Below, piece by piece: positions 15,301-22,493 of a DNA stretch of 34,654 bases (positions are counted from its first letter, which is position 1; every line of letters starts with the position of its first letter). Source of the stretch: a virus; the IMG/VR virus record IMGVR_UViG_3300021091_005167, positions 1-34,654 of that record; one strand, given 5' to 3'. The position numbers and the translations under genes are program-made. The notes under the pieces were generated by a model. The model was not told where the DNA came from, did not search any database, and saw only the letters and a list, made by a program, of their open reading frames with translations.

Positions 15301-17988
15301 GATGTTGTGGGACCTCTATCTGGGGTAGTAACTACTTCTAGAGATATTAACTCTAGAAATACAGTAAATTCATCTTTTGCTGTTGCTTTAGGAGAAGCAA
15401 ATTCAATATTGGGCATTAGTAATAATGCCTTAGCTTGCGGATCAACAAACTTTTTAAGTGGAGCAAGGAGATCGGCTGTATTAGGCGGAAAAAATAATAT
15501 AATTACAAAATTACAAACTTTTGAGGCCAATGATTCAACAATCGTGGGTGGAAGTAATAATTTAATCATTGGTGCCTACTGCAATATAGCCGGTGGATCA
15601 ATGAACAAGATTGATGCAAGCCAAACTGGTCTATCATCGATTGCAGATCAAATCTTTATAGCAACGTTCACCGGAACTGGTGTGCCGCCAAGTAATGGTA
15701 GGACTAATTTTGAATTAATTTATCCACAAGAAATTTTTACTAATAAATTAGCTATATTTAATACTGTTAATATATTCAAGAATCAAATTTATGTAGATAA
15801 ATATTATCCTATTCAAACATCTGGATATATTATAGGCTTAAATTCTGGTCTATATGAGGGACAAATTTTCAAGATTCATTCTTGGGTTAGTTTAACCTCT
15901 CCTAGTCTATTCTCTGGAAGCTTTGAGAATAGAAGTAATAATCAAATTTGTGAGTTTAAAGTATTAAAATCTGGTTTTAATAAAGGACTAACTGTATACC
16001 CTATACTATTTACAACACCATTTTTTGATACGAGTCTTAATAGTTCTAGCATATCTATACTTTCGAATATATATATTGAAGATGGAAATAAAAAAGGAGA
16101 AAGTCTATCAGAAAAATATACTATCCAAAATCTTAATGTAACTGGATTTGAAGTAAGATTTACTGGAGTTCTTAATGAAAATGCAATAGGTAATTTTTTC
16201 ATTGGAGAAACTGGATTTTTTAGTGGGTTAGAATTCAATGTTTCAAAAAATTTAGAAGTTGGAAAAATTCATCCTTTACAAAATTTACATATTGGTAATG
16301 ATGTAAATTTTAATATTGGCGTCCGAACTGGAACAGCAATATCATTTCTAGAAATAAATCGACCATATTCTAATAATTTTTATTTAAATAGCATTACTGA
16401 TACTTTACCAAATGCGTTAAAATTTAAATTAAGTAAAGATATAAATATAGAAGACGAATTCTTATATGTTGATTTCTTAGGATATACTGGATTTTTTACT
16501 GGCAATCGTAGCCCAGATCCAAATACTTACCGATATCAAATATTTAGGGTAAGTCTTCCACAAGGATATCAAACTCACAACATCGATCTTCCCGCGCAGT
16601 TTCCAGGAAATTATGGATCTAATTATGCTGTAATAATTAATCAAATAAGCGGTGGTGATAATTATTATCACTATAACATAACTGGAAGAGAAAACAATAG
16701 ATTTAAAATTAATTTTACAGATCGTTTGCTAGAAAATGCTCATTTCAATATTGGTATTTATAAAACGGGAATTTATACCGAAGATTCTGTAAGATACGAT
16801 GTTAGAGTGTATGATATCACTGGGACTACCATAAAAACAAGCTTATATGATATTCCATATGGTGATTATCCTTCTGCCGTTTTTTCAACGGTGGAAAATA
16901 TTAATTCTGATAATCATTATAGTTCTCATATTCATTCTTATAATCAAACCGGCTTTAAAATTAGTTTATCTAAACCACTGAAGAATCTGGAATCTATTAG
17001 GCTTCATGTAGTGACCGCAAGAAATACGGGTATTTATACAAGAACATCATTAGATAGGTTTACAATTGCAGATCAGAATTTAAAAATTAGCGGTTATTTT
17101 GACATCCCATTAAGAAATAATATTATTAAAAAACACACTCTTTTTGCAAGTGCATATACAAATAACCCCGCTTCTCCCTATGTGCGTAGAGTATTTAACA
17201 CTAATTTATTTAATTATAGAAGTAATGATTTTTATTCTATTTCTTTGACCGGTGCGAATCCAGTTCAACAATTAAGTGGGCTAATTATTGATTATGTTGC
17301 TACAGATATGGAACTTGATAAAAATATAGCTAAAGTTGTTCTTGAGGATTATGACTATGCTCGTTTGGCTTCGTTTGGATTTGAAGATGTTGGAAGTAAT
17401 ACTGTCGCAGGAGGAACTGGAAATTATATTAAGGGCGTTGTTTCTAATATTGCAGGGGGCACAATTAATTCGATATTTGGTGATTTTAACACGATTGCTG
17501 GTGGAAGAAGTAATAACGTTATCGATGCTATCGCACAAGAAACAAAATATCCACAGGTTGCATTTTCTAATATAGTTGGCGGATATTCAAATACAATTAG
17601 CGGTAATATACAATTTTCCAATATTCTTGGTGGATCTGGAAATTATATTTATAATGCAAATAGAAATACAAACAGGATAAGTTCTAGTATTTTAGCAGGT
17701 ACCAATAACTTAGTTTCTGGGTCTTATTCTTATGTGCTTGGAAGAAATGTGCAGAACCTTAAAGATGGAACTTCAATAATCACAGATTCAACTACTGGAA
17801 TAAAAAATACATTTCAAGATAATACTATGGTATTATTTTTCTCTGGGGGAGTTTATATAACTGGAAATGCTGCGAATATGTCTCCAATTGTTTTAGATAT
17901 TACTAAGCTCCCCCAACACACTAACACATCTAGTCTTCCAATAGGTGGAATATATAGAAGTGGAAACTATTTAATGATCAAAAATTAA
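12367..17988 (+). CDS. Giant tail fibre/adhesin: TIG domains, CBM-like and lectin-like modules, YadA-like beta-roll repeats
   Basis: The protein has 1873 aa. The N-terminal third is a series of IPT/TIG Ig-like units (e.g. RPGENILISGLEF near 22, FSPNNILLETGAQIKISG near 417, GSVIVSGINASNINI near 633). A putative-Ig domain follows (about 747-835, ending GVPTSGGTFYFKIKAIDGD). A CBM5/12-like YW...W segment lies near 875-900. Two blocks of N-x-I-x-GG-x-x-N repeats (about 1002-1085 and 1672-1799) resemble YadA-type trimeric beta-rolls. Between them are three H-type-lectin-like sandwiches (about 1395-1472, 1481-1560 and 1585-1650). The C-terminus, LPIGGIYRSGNYLMIKN, resembles endings of phage fibre proteins. 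It was probably added to the virion as a trimeric fibre; receptor specificity is unknown. The start overlaps the previous stop (ATGA), with GAGGAG 13 nt upstream. Confidence 0.75.
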   Translation: MSAIITLLQSAPTILSSDFVARPGENILISGLEFKKDIVYIAVYGISADYYYDAHGSGFKNVSGINNTLSDNIVGFTVPESGYGSSVNTNNSNPPISLSGRYQLEVGNTNGGQSVNSVPIWIVQKPTVNYISHQSGALPYDYIRVSGYNLYPDPKVYFVDESNNKVPALSIDSGIYKITGVEIISGGQYSLGDEYLFIDQRLEGFKLFDNNSASSGLLEVHSAGRGGTVGAISIESSGQFTLVNTGVLNLNYTGYYPGGLFNYISGLQIRLLYSKSEYNNSYNDFINIPNFLEVQVPPHLTKKQSILFENLKYKNNEGYLYTGFLVNGVPKIHTINKNIVYANSGVLIVSGDNLDYVSNVKIGNINIPFAYSGDNKIAFIIPDLIESNPIFVSGQYGVDTSKDSLNVLYFALSASGFSPNNILLETGAQIKISGQYLHRTNYVNIGTQNIQRNKLKINSLGTELTFPLPNTIDSDKVYLYQKDYPGTGIYVASPPYNLLNTTTKLDTNLININYLSGFDAAKYLDDVEFYVSRLEGFNDSGLYDSDIFFTTPTGNIYFNESYIISGIKTFNNITGIKIKLPREIKNPQSQIKIRRNKFKDEYILPFEKVVNVLPSIAYISQSNTTFDNLGSVIVSGINASNINIVYFSGHSGTKNILGFKNIDITDVPIIEKDLFNLTGNKEQQLTAYSKISTEIGGDIYGSGKVFLWNTFFNTGLGYENHILSNNSVRVLPLSGFKPPNSDIFTSPAFIYSPLDEPFFYAITTNSRASKFSFEYTNFNGVDYGDAPPSQEGWKINSANQLQGVPTSGGTFYFKIKAIDGDRPNEGMILWANFGVSGRSLTGPGVVYRGDFDPDKKYVGNNLRRDIVKHRVQNVQYWYAAFSSSGSYPALGNSNWLPFTNEFGSTATQLFLSESSNITSDLNIGQEGLYSGYIKTPNDINVDEGSGFYLGYDNRYNVNRPKFRVGNEFNYIKFDGVGLDVVGPLSGVVTTSRDINSRNTVNSSFAVALGEANSILGISNNALACGSTNFLSGARRSAVLGGKNNIITKLQTFEANDSTIVGGSNNLIIGAYCNIAGGSMNKIDASQTGLSSIADQIFIATFTGTGVPPSNGRTNFELIYPQEIFTNKLAIFNTVNIFKNQIYVDKYYPIQTSGYIIGLNSGLYEGQIFKIHSWVSLTSPSLFSGSFENRSNNQICEFKVLKSGFNKGLTVYPILFTTPFFDTSLNSSSISILSNIYIEDGNKKGESLSEKYTIQNLNVTGFEVRFTGVLNENAIGNFFIGETGFFSGLEFNVSKNLEVGKIHPLQNLHIGNDVNFNIGVRTGTAISFLEINRPYSNNFYLNSITDTLPNALKFKLSKDINIEDEFLYVDFLGYTGFFTGNRSPDPNTYRYQIFRVSLPQGYQTHNIDLPAQFPGNYGSNYAVIINQISGGDNYYHYNITGRENNRFKINFTDRLLENAHFNIGIYKTGIYTEDSVRYDVRVYDITGTTIKTSLYDIPYGDYPSAVFSTVENINSDNHYSSHIHSYNQTGFKISLSKPLKNLESIRLHVVTARNTGIYTRTSLDRFTIADQNLKISGYFDIPLRNNIIKKHTLFASAYTNNPASPYVRRVFNTNLFNYRSNDFYSISLTGANPVQQLSGLIIDYVATDMELDKNIAKVVLEDYDYARLASFGFEDVGSNTVAGGTGNYIKGVVSNIAGGTINSIFGDFNTIAGGRSNNVIDAIAQETKYPQVAFSNIVGGYSNTISGNIQFSNILGGSGNYIYNANRNTNRISSSILAGTNNLVSGSYSYVLGRNVQNLKDGTSIITDSTTGIKNTFQDNTMVLFFSGGVYITGNAANMSPIVLDITKLPQHTNTSSLPIGGIYRSGNYLMIKN
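15370..15620 (+). repeat. YadA-like beta-roll repeat block 1 (protein level)
   Basis: Within the 1873-aa protein, short repeats of about 14-16 residues recur: SAVLGGKNNIITK, STIVGGSNNLIIG, CNIAGGSMNKID. The pattern N-x-I-x-GG-x-N-x-I is typical of the head repeats of trimeric autotransporter adhesins and some phage fibres. Confidence 0.65.
17380..17765 (+). repeat. YadA-like beta-roll repeat block 2 (protein level)
   Basis: This is a longer second set near the C-terminus: NTVAGGTGNYIKG, SNIAGGTINSIFG, NTIAGGRSNNVID, SNIVGGYSNTISG, SNILGGSGNYIYN, SSILAGTNNLVSG, SYVLGRNVQNL. The regular spacing and Gly-Gly turns indicate a trimeric beta-roll just before the C-terminal tip. Confidence 0.7.
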
Positions 17989-17997
17989 ACTTTTTTT
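17970..17997 (+). terminator. Weak intrinsic terminator-like hairpin at the convergent junction
   Basis: TTTAAT and ATTAAA form a 6-bp stem with an 8-nt loop, followed by C and a run of seven T. It covers the last codons and stop of the fibre gene. The stem is entirely A-T, so termination strength is doubtful. It is nevertheless the only terminator-like signal where the two transcription blocks meet. Confidence 0.3.
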
Positions 17998-18764
17998 ATT
18001 CTTTCAATTAATTCAAATACTTTACTTTTAGGAACATCTTTAACGGAGTTAAAATTATCTGCATTTTCAAACTTTTCTTTAACTAACTTCTTCTTTAGAG
18101 TGTCAAAAGTTATACCTTTTTCTTGCATGATTTTCTCTAAAAGAACCGTTGGATTCATTGGATTCTCTTTTTCAGAATCCTCTTTTGCAACAAGACCAAG
18201 TTTTGCATCTCCTAACTCTTCCTGAGATACAATATTAATTTTTAAAAAATTGCGGACACAGCGAACAAAGGCCCTATTTTCTGCTATCGCAGCTAGAAAA
18301 TAACGAGCAAAATCTTTCGTATTAACAAGAGAAGCGTCTGCTAAGGCTTCGAATATTACTGGGCGATTTTCTGTTTCATAATTAGGAACCCATGTAATTC
18401 TGCAAGAAGTAGCGAAATAATTATCTGTAGCACTTATTACATTATATTCTACGCTAGTGAATCCTCTAATCTGCGCTAACTCTTTAATTCCTCCAAGTAA
18501 AATTAATAGATCTTTATCCTCCAATTTGGAGACATCTGTTTCTTGTGTTTTCTGCCTATTTGGTACTAAGTATTGGGTTTTCACCATAGCTCTCCAGTTG
18601 ATAGACCCATCTTCATTAAAGATATAGTTTATATTATCATTCTCTAGAAGGCCATAAGAATTTCTTCTAAAGACTTTAGGTGGCACAATTTTATCCGATT
18701 GTTCTACTGTGAAACTAGGCATTTTTGCTAGCTCTGTACTGTTAATAGATTTTGATTCTTCCAT
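17985..18764 (-). CDS. Putative ssDNA-annealing / recombination protein (Rad52-like group, uncertain)
   Basis: The protein has 259 aa. The core (about 95-180) has RGFTSVEYNV, then a CRITWVPN strand, then FEALADASLVNT and AIAENRAFVRCVRNFLKI. This resembles the pattern in Rad52/Sak-type phage annealing proteins, where an A-DAS-x-N-T motif precedes a helix with AETRA-x-x-RALR. The C-terminal 50 residues are a Lys-rich helical tail (about 208-259), which in such proteins often contacts other replication factors. It stands alone behind its own promoter and ends overlapping the fibre gene stop by 4 bp. The family assignment rests on motif resemblance only; it could be another DNA-metabolism protein. 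Confidence 0.45.
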   Translation of the reverse strand: MEESKSINSTELAKMPSFTVEQSDKIVPPKVFRRNSYGLLENDNINYIFNEDGSINWRAMVKTQYLVPNRQKTQETDVSKLEDKDLLILLGGIKELAQIRGFTSVEYNVISATDNYFATSCRITWVPNYETENRPVIFEALADASLVNTKDFARYFLAAIAENRAFVRCVRNFLKINIVSQEELGDAKLGLVAKEDSEKENPMNPTVLLEKIMQEKGITFDTLKKKLVKEKFENADNFNSVKDVPKSKVFELIERIKKV

Positions 18765-18770
18765 TTAAGA

Positions 18771-18799
18771 ATAGTACTATAATTTTAGTATTATGTCAA
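18771..18799 (-). promoter_or_regulatory. Sigma70-like promoter, predicted leaderless, for the annealing-protein gene
   Basis: TTGACA, 17-nt spacer, TACTAT, then 6 nt to the ATG at 18764. The -35 overlaps the last two codons of the preceding gene. A start site about 7 nt past the -10 would fall on or beside the A of ATG. There is no Shine-Dalgarno. It shares this geometry with three other gaps in the block. Confidence 0.55.
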
Positions 18800-19960
18800 C
18801 TTAAATAAGTATAAATATTTTGATTCTTCCCAAAACTCTATTGTGTCTATAACTTTTATAGGATTACCTTCATAAGGAATTTTATTTAGATAAGCGGCTT
18901 TTGAGTTGTATATTTTACCCATACTTATAGTCAACTTATTAGATTTATACAATATATTATTTAGATCAATATTAGCGATCTCCTTAATATCTTCTTTTTT
19001 AGCTTTCTCTATCTTTACAATACTTGTTAAATCCATATACTGTAGTTTTATTCTTTTAATAAAATCTTGATCTTTTTGAGTAGAGACGACGAATGGTTTC
19101 CCTAATTTTCTCAAATTTTTTACAAAATTTACATCATGACTTTCGTCAATTTCATATATTATTTGAGCTATATTATCTTTATACATTGTCAAAATATCAT
19201 TACTTATTGGTTTAGATGTAACAATAGAACAATTATTTCTTTTTAATTGCTCCCCTAACACTTCTTCATTAAAATGATAATCTAGTCTCATAATCAATGA
19301 CTGAACATTTAGCTTGCTTATATCAGCTATTACTGAATCTGGTACTGATTCTATTAGTTTTCTAGAATATTCTTGTCCAATATATAAAGATTTAATATTA
19401 AGCATATTTTCACCTAGTAGTTCAAGAATGTAATTTGCTATGTCTATTGGATCAATTTCATTAATTGTCTTTGGACTTTCTGTGGCAGAATAACTTGGCC
19501 TTCTATTAGATTTATCTGCTTCTAAAATTCTTGTTAGATGTTTATCACCAAAATATGGTCCAGCATTTTCTGGTCTACTATTAGAATATAAAGATACTAT
19601 TGGTTTATTATAACTGCTTGCTACATGGACCCCAAAACTATCTGCACCAAAATGAAGAATTGCCCCTTTAATTAAATAGGCTGCTTGATTTATATTAGTT
19701 TTGCCTTGTAAATGATAACATCCCTCAATTGGTTTTTCATCTTTTCCACCTATTTGAACGATATGGATATCTTTGCTTTTTAGATACGGAGATATCAAAG
19801 ATATAACTTCTCCCCATAAATCATAGCTTTTAGCTTCATATTTACTGCAAGGCTGAAAAGATATATATTTCTCAAATGGAATTGGGCAATATTTTTCATA
19901 AATGAATGGTTTACCTATCTTTAAGCCACAATTAAGCGCGTATGTTTCAACTAGATGCAT
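18791..19960 (-). CDS. C-terminal half of a GT9 glycosyltransferase plus unknown domain
   Basis: The protein has 389 aa. Residues 1-190 match the C-terminal, nucleotide-sugar-binding half of GT9 (ADP-heptose transferase-like) enzymes: ISFQPCSKYEAKSYDLW, IHIVQIGG, NQAAYLIKGAILHFGADS, GVHVASSYNKPIVSLY. The N-terminal half of the same fold is at the end of the upstream gene in a different frame. The HLVETY at the very start of this protein fits directly after that half. The ATG at 19960 overlaps the upstream stop by 14 bp and has no clear ribosome site. Residues 190-389 are unrecognised, with alternating strands and helices. It is either one half of a two-chain enzyme, the product of a +1 frameshift, or a broken gene. 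Confidence 0.65.
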   Translation of the reverse strand: MHLVETYALNCGLKIGKPFIYEKYCPIPFEKYISFQPCSKYEAKSYDLWGEVISLISPYLKSKDIHIVQIGGKDEKPIEGCYHLQGKTNINQAAYLIKGAILHFGADSFGVHVASSYNKPIVSLYSNSRPENAGPYFGDKHLTRILEADKSNRRPSYSATESPKTINEIDPIDIANYILELLGENMLNIKSLYIGQEYSRKLIESVPDSVIADISKLNVQSLIMRLDYHFNEEVLGEQLKRNNCSIVTSKPISNDILTMYKDNIAQIIYEIDESHDVNFVKNLRKLGKPFVVSTQKDQDFIKRIKLQYMDLTSIVKIEKAKKEDIKEIANIDLNNILYKSNKLTISMGKIYNSKAAYLNKIPYEGNPIKVIDTIEFWEESKYLYLFKLT

Positions 19961-21866
19961 ATTTATAGTCCTTGTAAGCTATCTTTGTTTTACCATTGTG
20001 AAGATATGTCAAAACTCTTTGGGTTTGCGTATATGGTAAAAATGCTATCTCAAAATATCCTGTATGATTTCCTATTCCCTCCAACCACACTAAACTATCC
20101 ATTTGGGGAATATATTGTATTACTTTATGTACATACTCATTGCCTTCGAGGATTTCAAAATATTCTGGTTTTGTAGCAACGTATAGATTATATTCTGGAT
20201 ATTGCTCTTTTATTGATTGAAATAAACTCGTAGATAAAAATACATCACCTATGCTTTCTGGCATTACATATAATAATCTTTTTCCGTTATCGTTTTTATC
20301 TAAAAGATCTTCAAATTGGGCGGATTTATTCTTTGCATTCTCTTGCAAGGCAACATTACGAAAATAATTTTCTATGTCTATTCTTTTGGTGCCTTTCTTA
20401 ATTTCATTCATCCAATATTTATGGCCATCGTCATTTTGATCAACCGTATGCATTTTTAATATATTATGATACATAAATATCAACCATTCTGAATCATCAT
20501 TAATTTCTGGGATCGTTGCGTATGGATCTTTTTCATCTATTTTAAAAATTAGATCTTTATCTATAGTTTTTGATGCGTCTGCAAAATTTTCTATAATTTT
20601 CCCAATTGTTTCTACGGAAAAATTATCAAGTGTCCATTTTCTGGCTTCTAGTCCAAGTCTTAGTCTTTCTTCTTTATGCATAGTGAAAGCTTTATTTATG
20701 TTATCTGCTATGGATTTAGGACTTGTAGATGCTTTAATAAATTCTGTTCCGTGCTCTCTGTATTCAGACCAATCGAGAGCCAAGCTATGAGCTTCTTCTT
20801 TGCACATTTCTTCTCCGCAAGAATAGTTTGTGACTAAAGTAAGAAGTCCTGCTAATTTAGCTTCTTGAATTGGTATTTCTTGTCCTCCGCTTGTAAACGG
20901 ATGACAATAGACATCCATTAAATTATATATCTCATTTAATTGTTCTTCTGTGACTCCTATTGACACATTTGTTGTCGTTTGTGTCTTTTGAGCTCCGCAA
21001 TGCTTGCAGTCTAGATCTTGTCCTGTAAAGTTCTTGACTTCATATTCTCCACAATTTTTACATACATAAGTCGTATATATATCTTTATGATCTATGCCAT
21101 ACTCATTTGCCAGTTTTAATATATTCCATCCCTCTCCAAAATGAGTATGAAGTAGAAGCCCAGAGTTTTGTATATTATTCTGTTTTTTCCACAAAGCATA
21201 TCCCTCTAAAAGATTGGGCACGCTTTTTCTTAATTGATTTCTAAATACAAATCCGATTATAAATTTGTTTGGATCAATATTTAGCTTTTTTCTTAATTCT
21301 AATTTTTGGTCTTGCTCTAAAGGGAAAAAATTTTGTGTATCGAGCGCTCCATGAATGGTTTTTACATGAGTTTGACCAAGTTTATGCAAAGCTTGGGTTG
21401 CGAAATCGCTCCATATCCAATAGTTTTTAACTTTTGGCGCACATTTTACTGCTGAGTCTAATATGGGCAATGAATCTAGTGTCGTCCATATTACTGAATT
21501 TATTTTGTTAAACCATGGCTTGTCTATTGCAAAATCTACGCCCCAAATATCTTGAACCGCTATGTATATATCTGGTTTTTCTTCTTTGATAACTTCATCA
21601 ATTAAATAGGCTCCATAACTAGCCATTCTCGCTAAATGAGGATCTTTATTTAATTTTTCTAAATCTTGCTGTGTATTAGGTAATGATCCTATGCTTTTCC
21701 ATGGAGTTCTTTCTAGCTGTAGATTTCCCTTTTGCATGCCGCAACAATAATGTACAATCTCATATTTATTAGTATTGTATAAATATTTTAATATTGCCTT
21801 AGCGTTTCTGCCAAATCCAGTTTTCGCTAAAGCAAAATCAGATTGAAATAGAATCTTCTTCCGCAT
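19947..21866 (-). CDS. GT4-type glycosyltransferase with zinc ribbon, DUF4214-like linker and N-terminal half of GT9
   Basis: I chose the ATG at 21866 (639 aa), 5 nt after the upstream stop; a TTG at 21878 would overlap it. Residues 1-430 form a GT4 (GT-B fold) retaining glycosyltransferase, with KTGFGRNAKAIL near the start and the donor-site motif SGGQEIPIQEAKLAG near 326-340. An inserted CxxC...CxxC zinc ribbon lies at about 269-290. Residues about 460-510 resemble a DUF4214 unit (FMYHNILKMHTVD...YW). From about 530, LLYVMPESIGDVFLSTSL begins the N-terminal half of a GT9 domain, which stops after KIAYKDYKYASS. The rest of GT9 is in the next gene. It probably transfers sugars to a phage or host glycan; the substrate is unknown. 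Confidence 0.75.
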   Translation of the reverse strand: MRKKILFQSDFALAKTGFGRNAKAILKYLYNTNKYEIVHYCCGMQKGNLQLERTPWKSIGSLPNTQQDLEKLNKDPHLARMASYGAYLIDEVIKEEKPDIYIAVQDIWGVDFAIDKPWFNKINSVIWTTLDSLPILDSAVKCAPKVKNYWIWSDFATQALHKLGQTHVKTIHGALDTQNFFPLEQDQKLELRKKLNIDPNKFIIGFVFRNQLRKSVPNLLEGYALWKKQNNIQNSGLLLHTHFGEGWNILKLANEYGIDHKDIYTTYVCKNCGEYEVKNFTGQDLDCKHCGAQKTQTTTNVSIGVTEEQLNEIYNLMDVYCHPFTSGGQEIPIQEAKLAGLLTLVTNYSCGEEMCKEEAHSLALDWSEYREHGTEFIKASTSPKSIADNINKAFTMHKEERLRLGLEARKWTLDNFSVETIGKIIENFADASKTIDKDLIFKIDEKDPYATIPEINDDSEWLIFMYHNILKMHTVDQNDDGHKYWMNEIKKGTKRIDIENYFRNVALQENAKNKSAQFEDLLDKNDNGKRLLYVMPESIGDVFLSTSLFQSIKEQYPEYNLYVATKPEYFEILEGNEYVHKVIQYIPQMDSLVWLEGIGNHTGYFEIAFLPYTQTQRVLTYLHNGKTKIAYKDYKYASS

Positions 21867-21871
21867 TATTT

Positions 21872-22456
21872 CTACCAAAGATCGTCTTCTTTATCTGATA
21901 ATTCTGCGTCCTCTTCAATATCTTCTGATATATCTTTCTGTTTCCTATTTTCTAAAGCCTTTGATTTTGCATTTTTTAATCTTTTAATTTCTTCGCTTCG
22001 TTCTGTAGCGAAAATATGGCCTAATCCAAATTTAATATATTCTGCCACCATTCTAGATTCAGCAAATGTAAAACCAATTAGAAAGCTAACTGGAGGTTGA
22101 GTTGTTTGGGTTTTTGAGTTTTTAATTACATTTAAGCTATATCCAATCTGCTTGTCTTCTCTAATATAAGGAGAAAATTTAATTCCTAATTTTTGATTCT
22201 CTGAGTTATGAAAAAAGTCTGCGGTTCTATTATTGTCTAGAGCATCTAAAATGCCACAAACTTCGATTTTTGATAATTTAACAACGACTTTCTTTTCTGG
22301 ATTTTGAGCGTTTTCTGAAAAGTTGCCTATCTTTTTTTGATCATTCCATGAGGCTTGTTTAATTAAATTTAAATAAAAATTACCATCTATATTATTAAAT
22401 GAAAAACTACAAGCGGTACCAGTATTACGAGGTGTAGGTTTATAAATCTGTATCAT
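21872..22456 (-). CDS. Putative single-stranded DNA-binding protein with acidic C-terminal tail
   Basis: The protein has 194 aa. The core (1-150) is predicted beta-rich: GTACSFSF, then SWNDQKKIGNF, VVVKLSKIEVCGILDAL, KLGIKFSPY and IGYSLNVI, then a helix FAESRMVAEYIKFGL. The C-terminus is a Lys/Arg-rich linker followed by an acidic tail ending ELSDKEDDLW, like the protein-docking tails of bacterial SSB and phage ssDNA-binding proteins. It is the first gene after a strong promoter and lies next to the polymerase. No other SSB candidate is seen in the block. No OB-fold signature is obvious, so a Whirly/PC4-like fold is equally possible. The function is inferred. Confidence 0.5.
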   Translation of the reverse strand: MIQIYKPTPRNTGTACSFSFNNIDGNFYLNLIKQASWNDQKKIGNFSENAQNPEKKVVVKLSKIEVCGILDALDNNRTADFFHNSENQKLGIKFSPYIREDKQIGYSLNVIKNSKTQTTQPPVSFLIGFTFAESRMVAEYIKFGLGHIFATERSEEIKRLKNAKSKALENRKQKDISEDIEEDAELSDKEDDLW

Positions 22457-22463
22457 ATATTAT

Positions 22464-22492
22464 ATATTATCAATTATTAATTAATAAATCAA
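22464..22492 (-). promoter_or_regulatory. Sigma70-like promoter, predicted leaderless, for the SSB-like/glycosyltransferase operon
   Basis: TTGATT, 17-nt spacer, TAATAT, then 7 nt to the ATG at 22456. The -35 begins 1 nt after the polymerase stop codon. The region before the ATG is entirely A and T except for one G, so there is no Shine-Dalgarno. The geometry matches the other three promoters in the block. Confidence 0.5.
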
Positions 22493-22493
22493 G

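Noticed and set aside
19957-19967. TATAAATA, the T4-type late promoter sequence, at the start of the GT9 C-terminal gene
   Set aside because: It ends on the start codon itself, leaving no room for a transcript start before the ATG; in DNA this A-T rich a chance match is expected.
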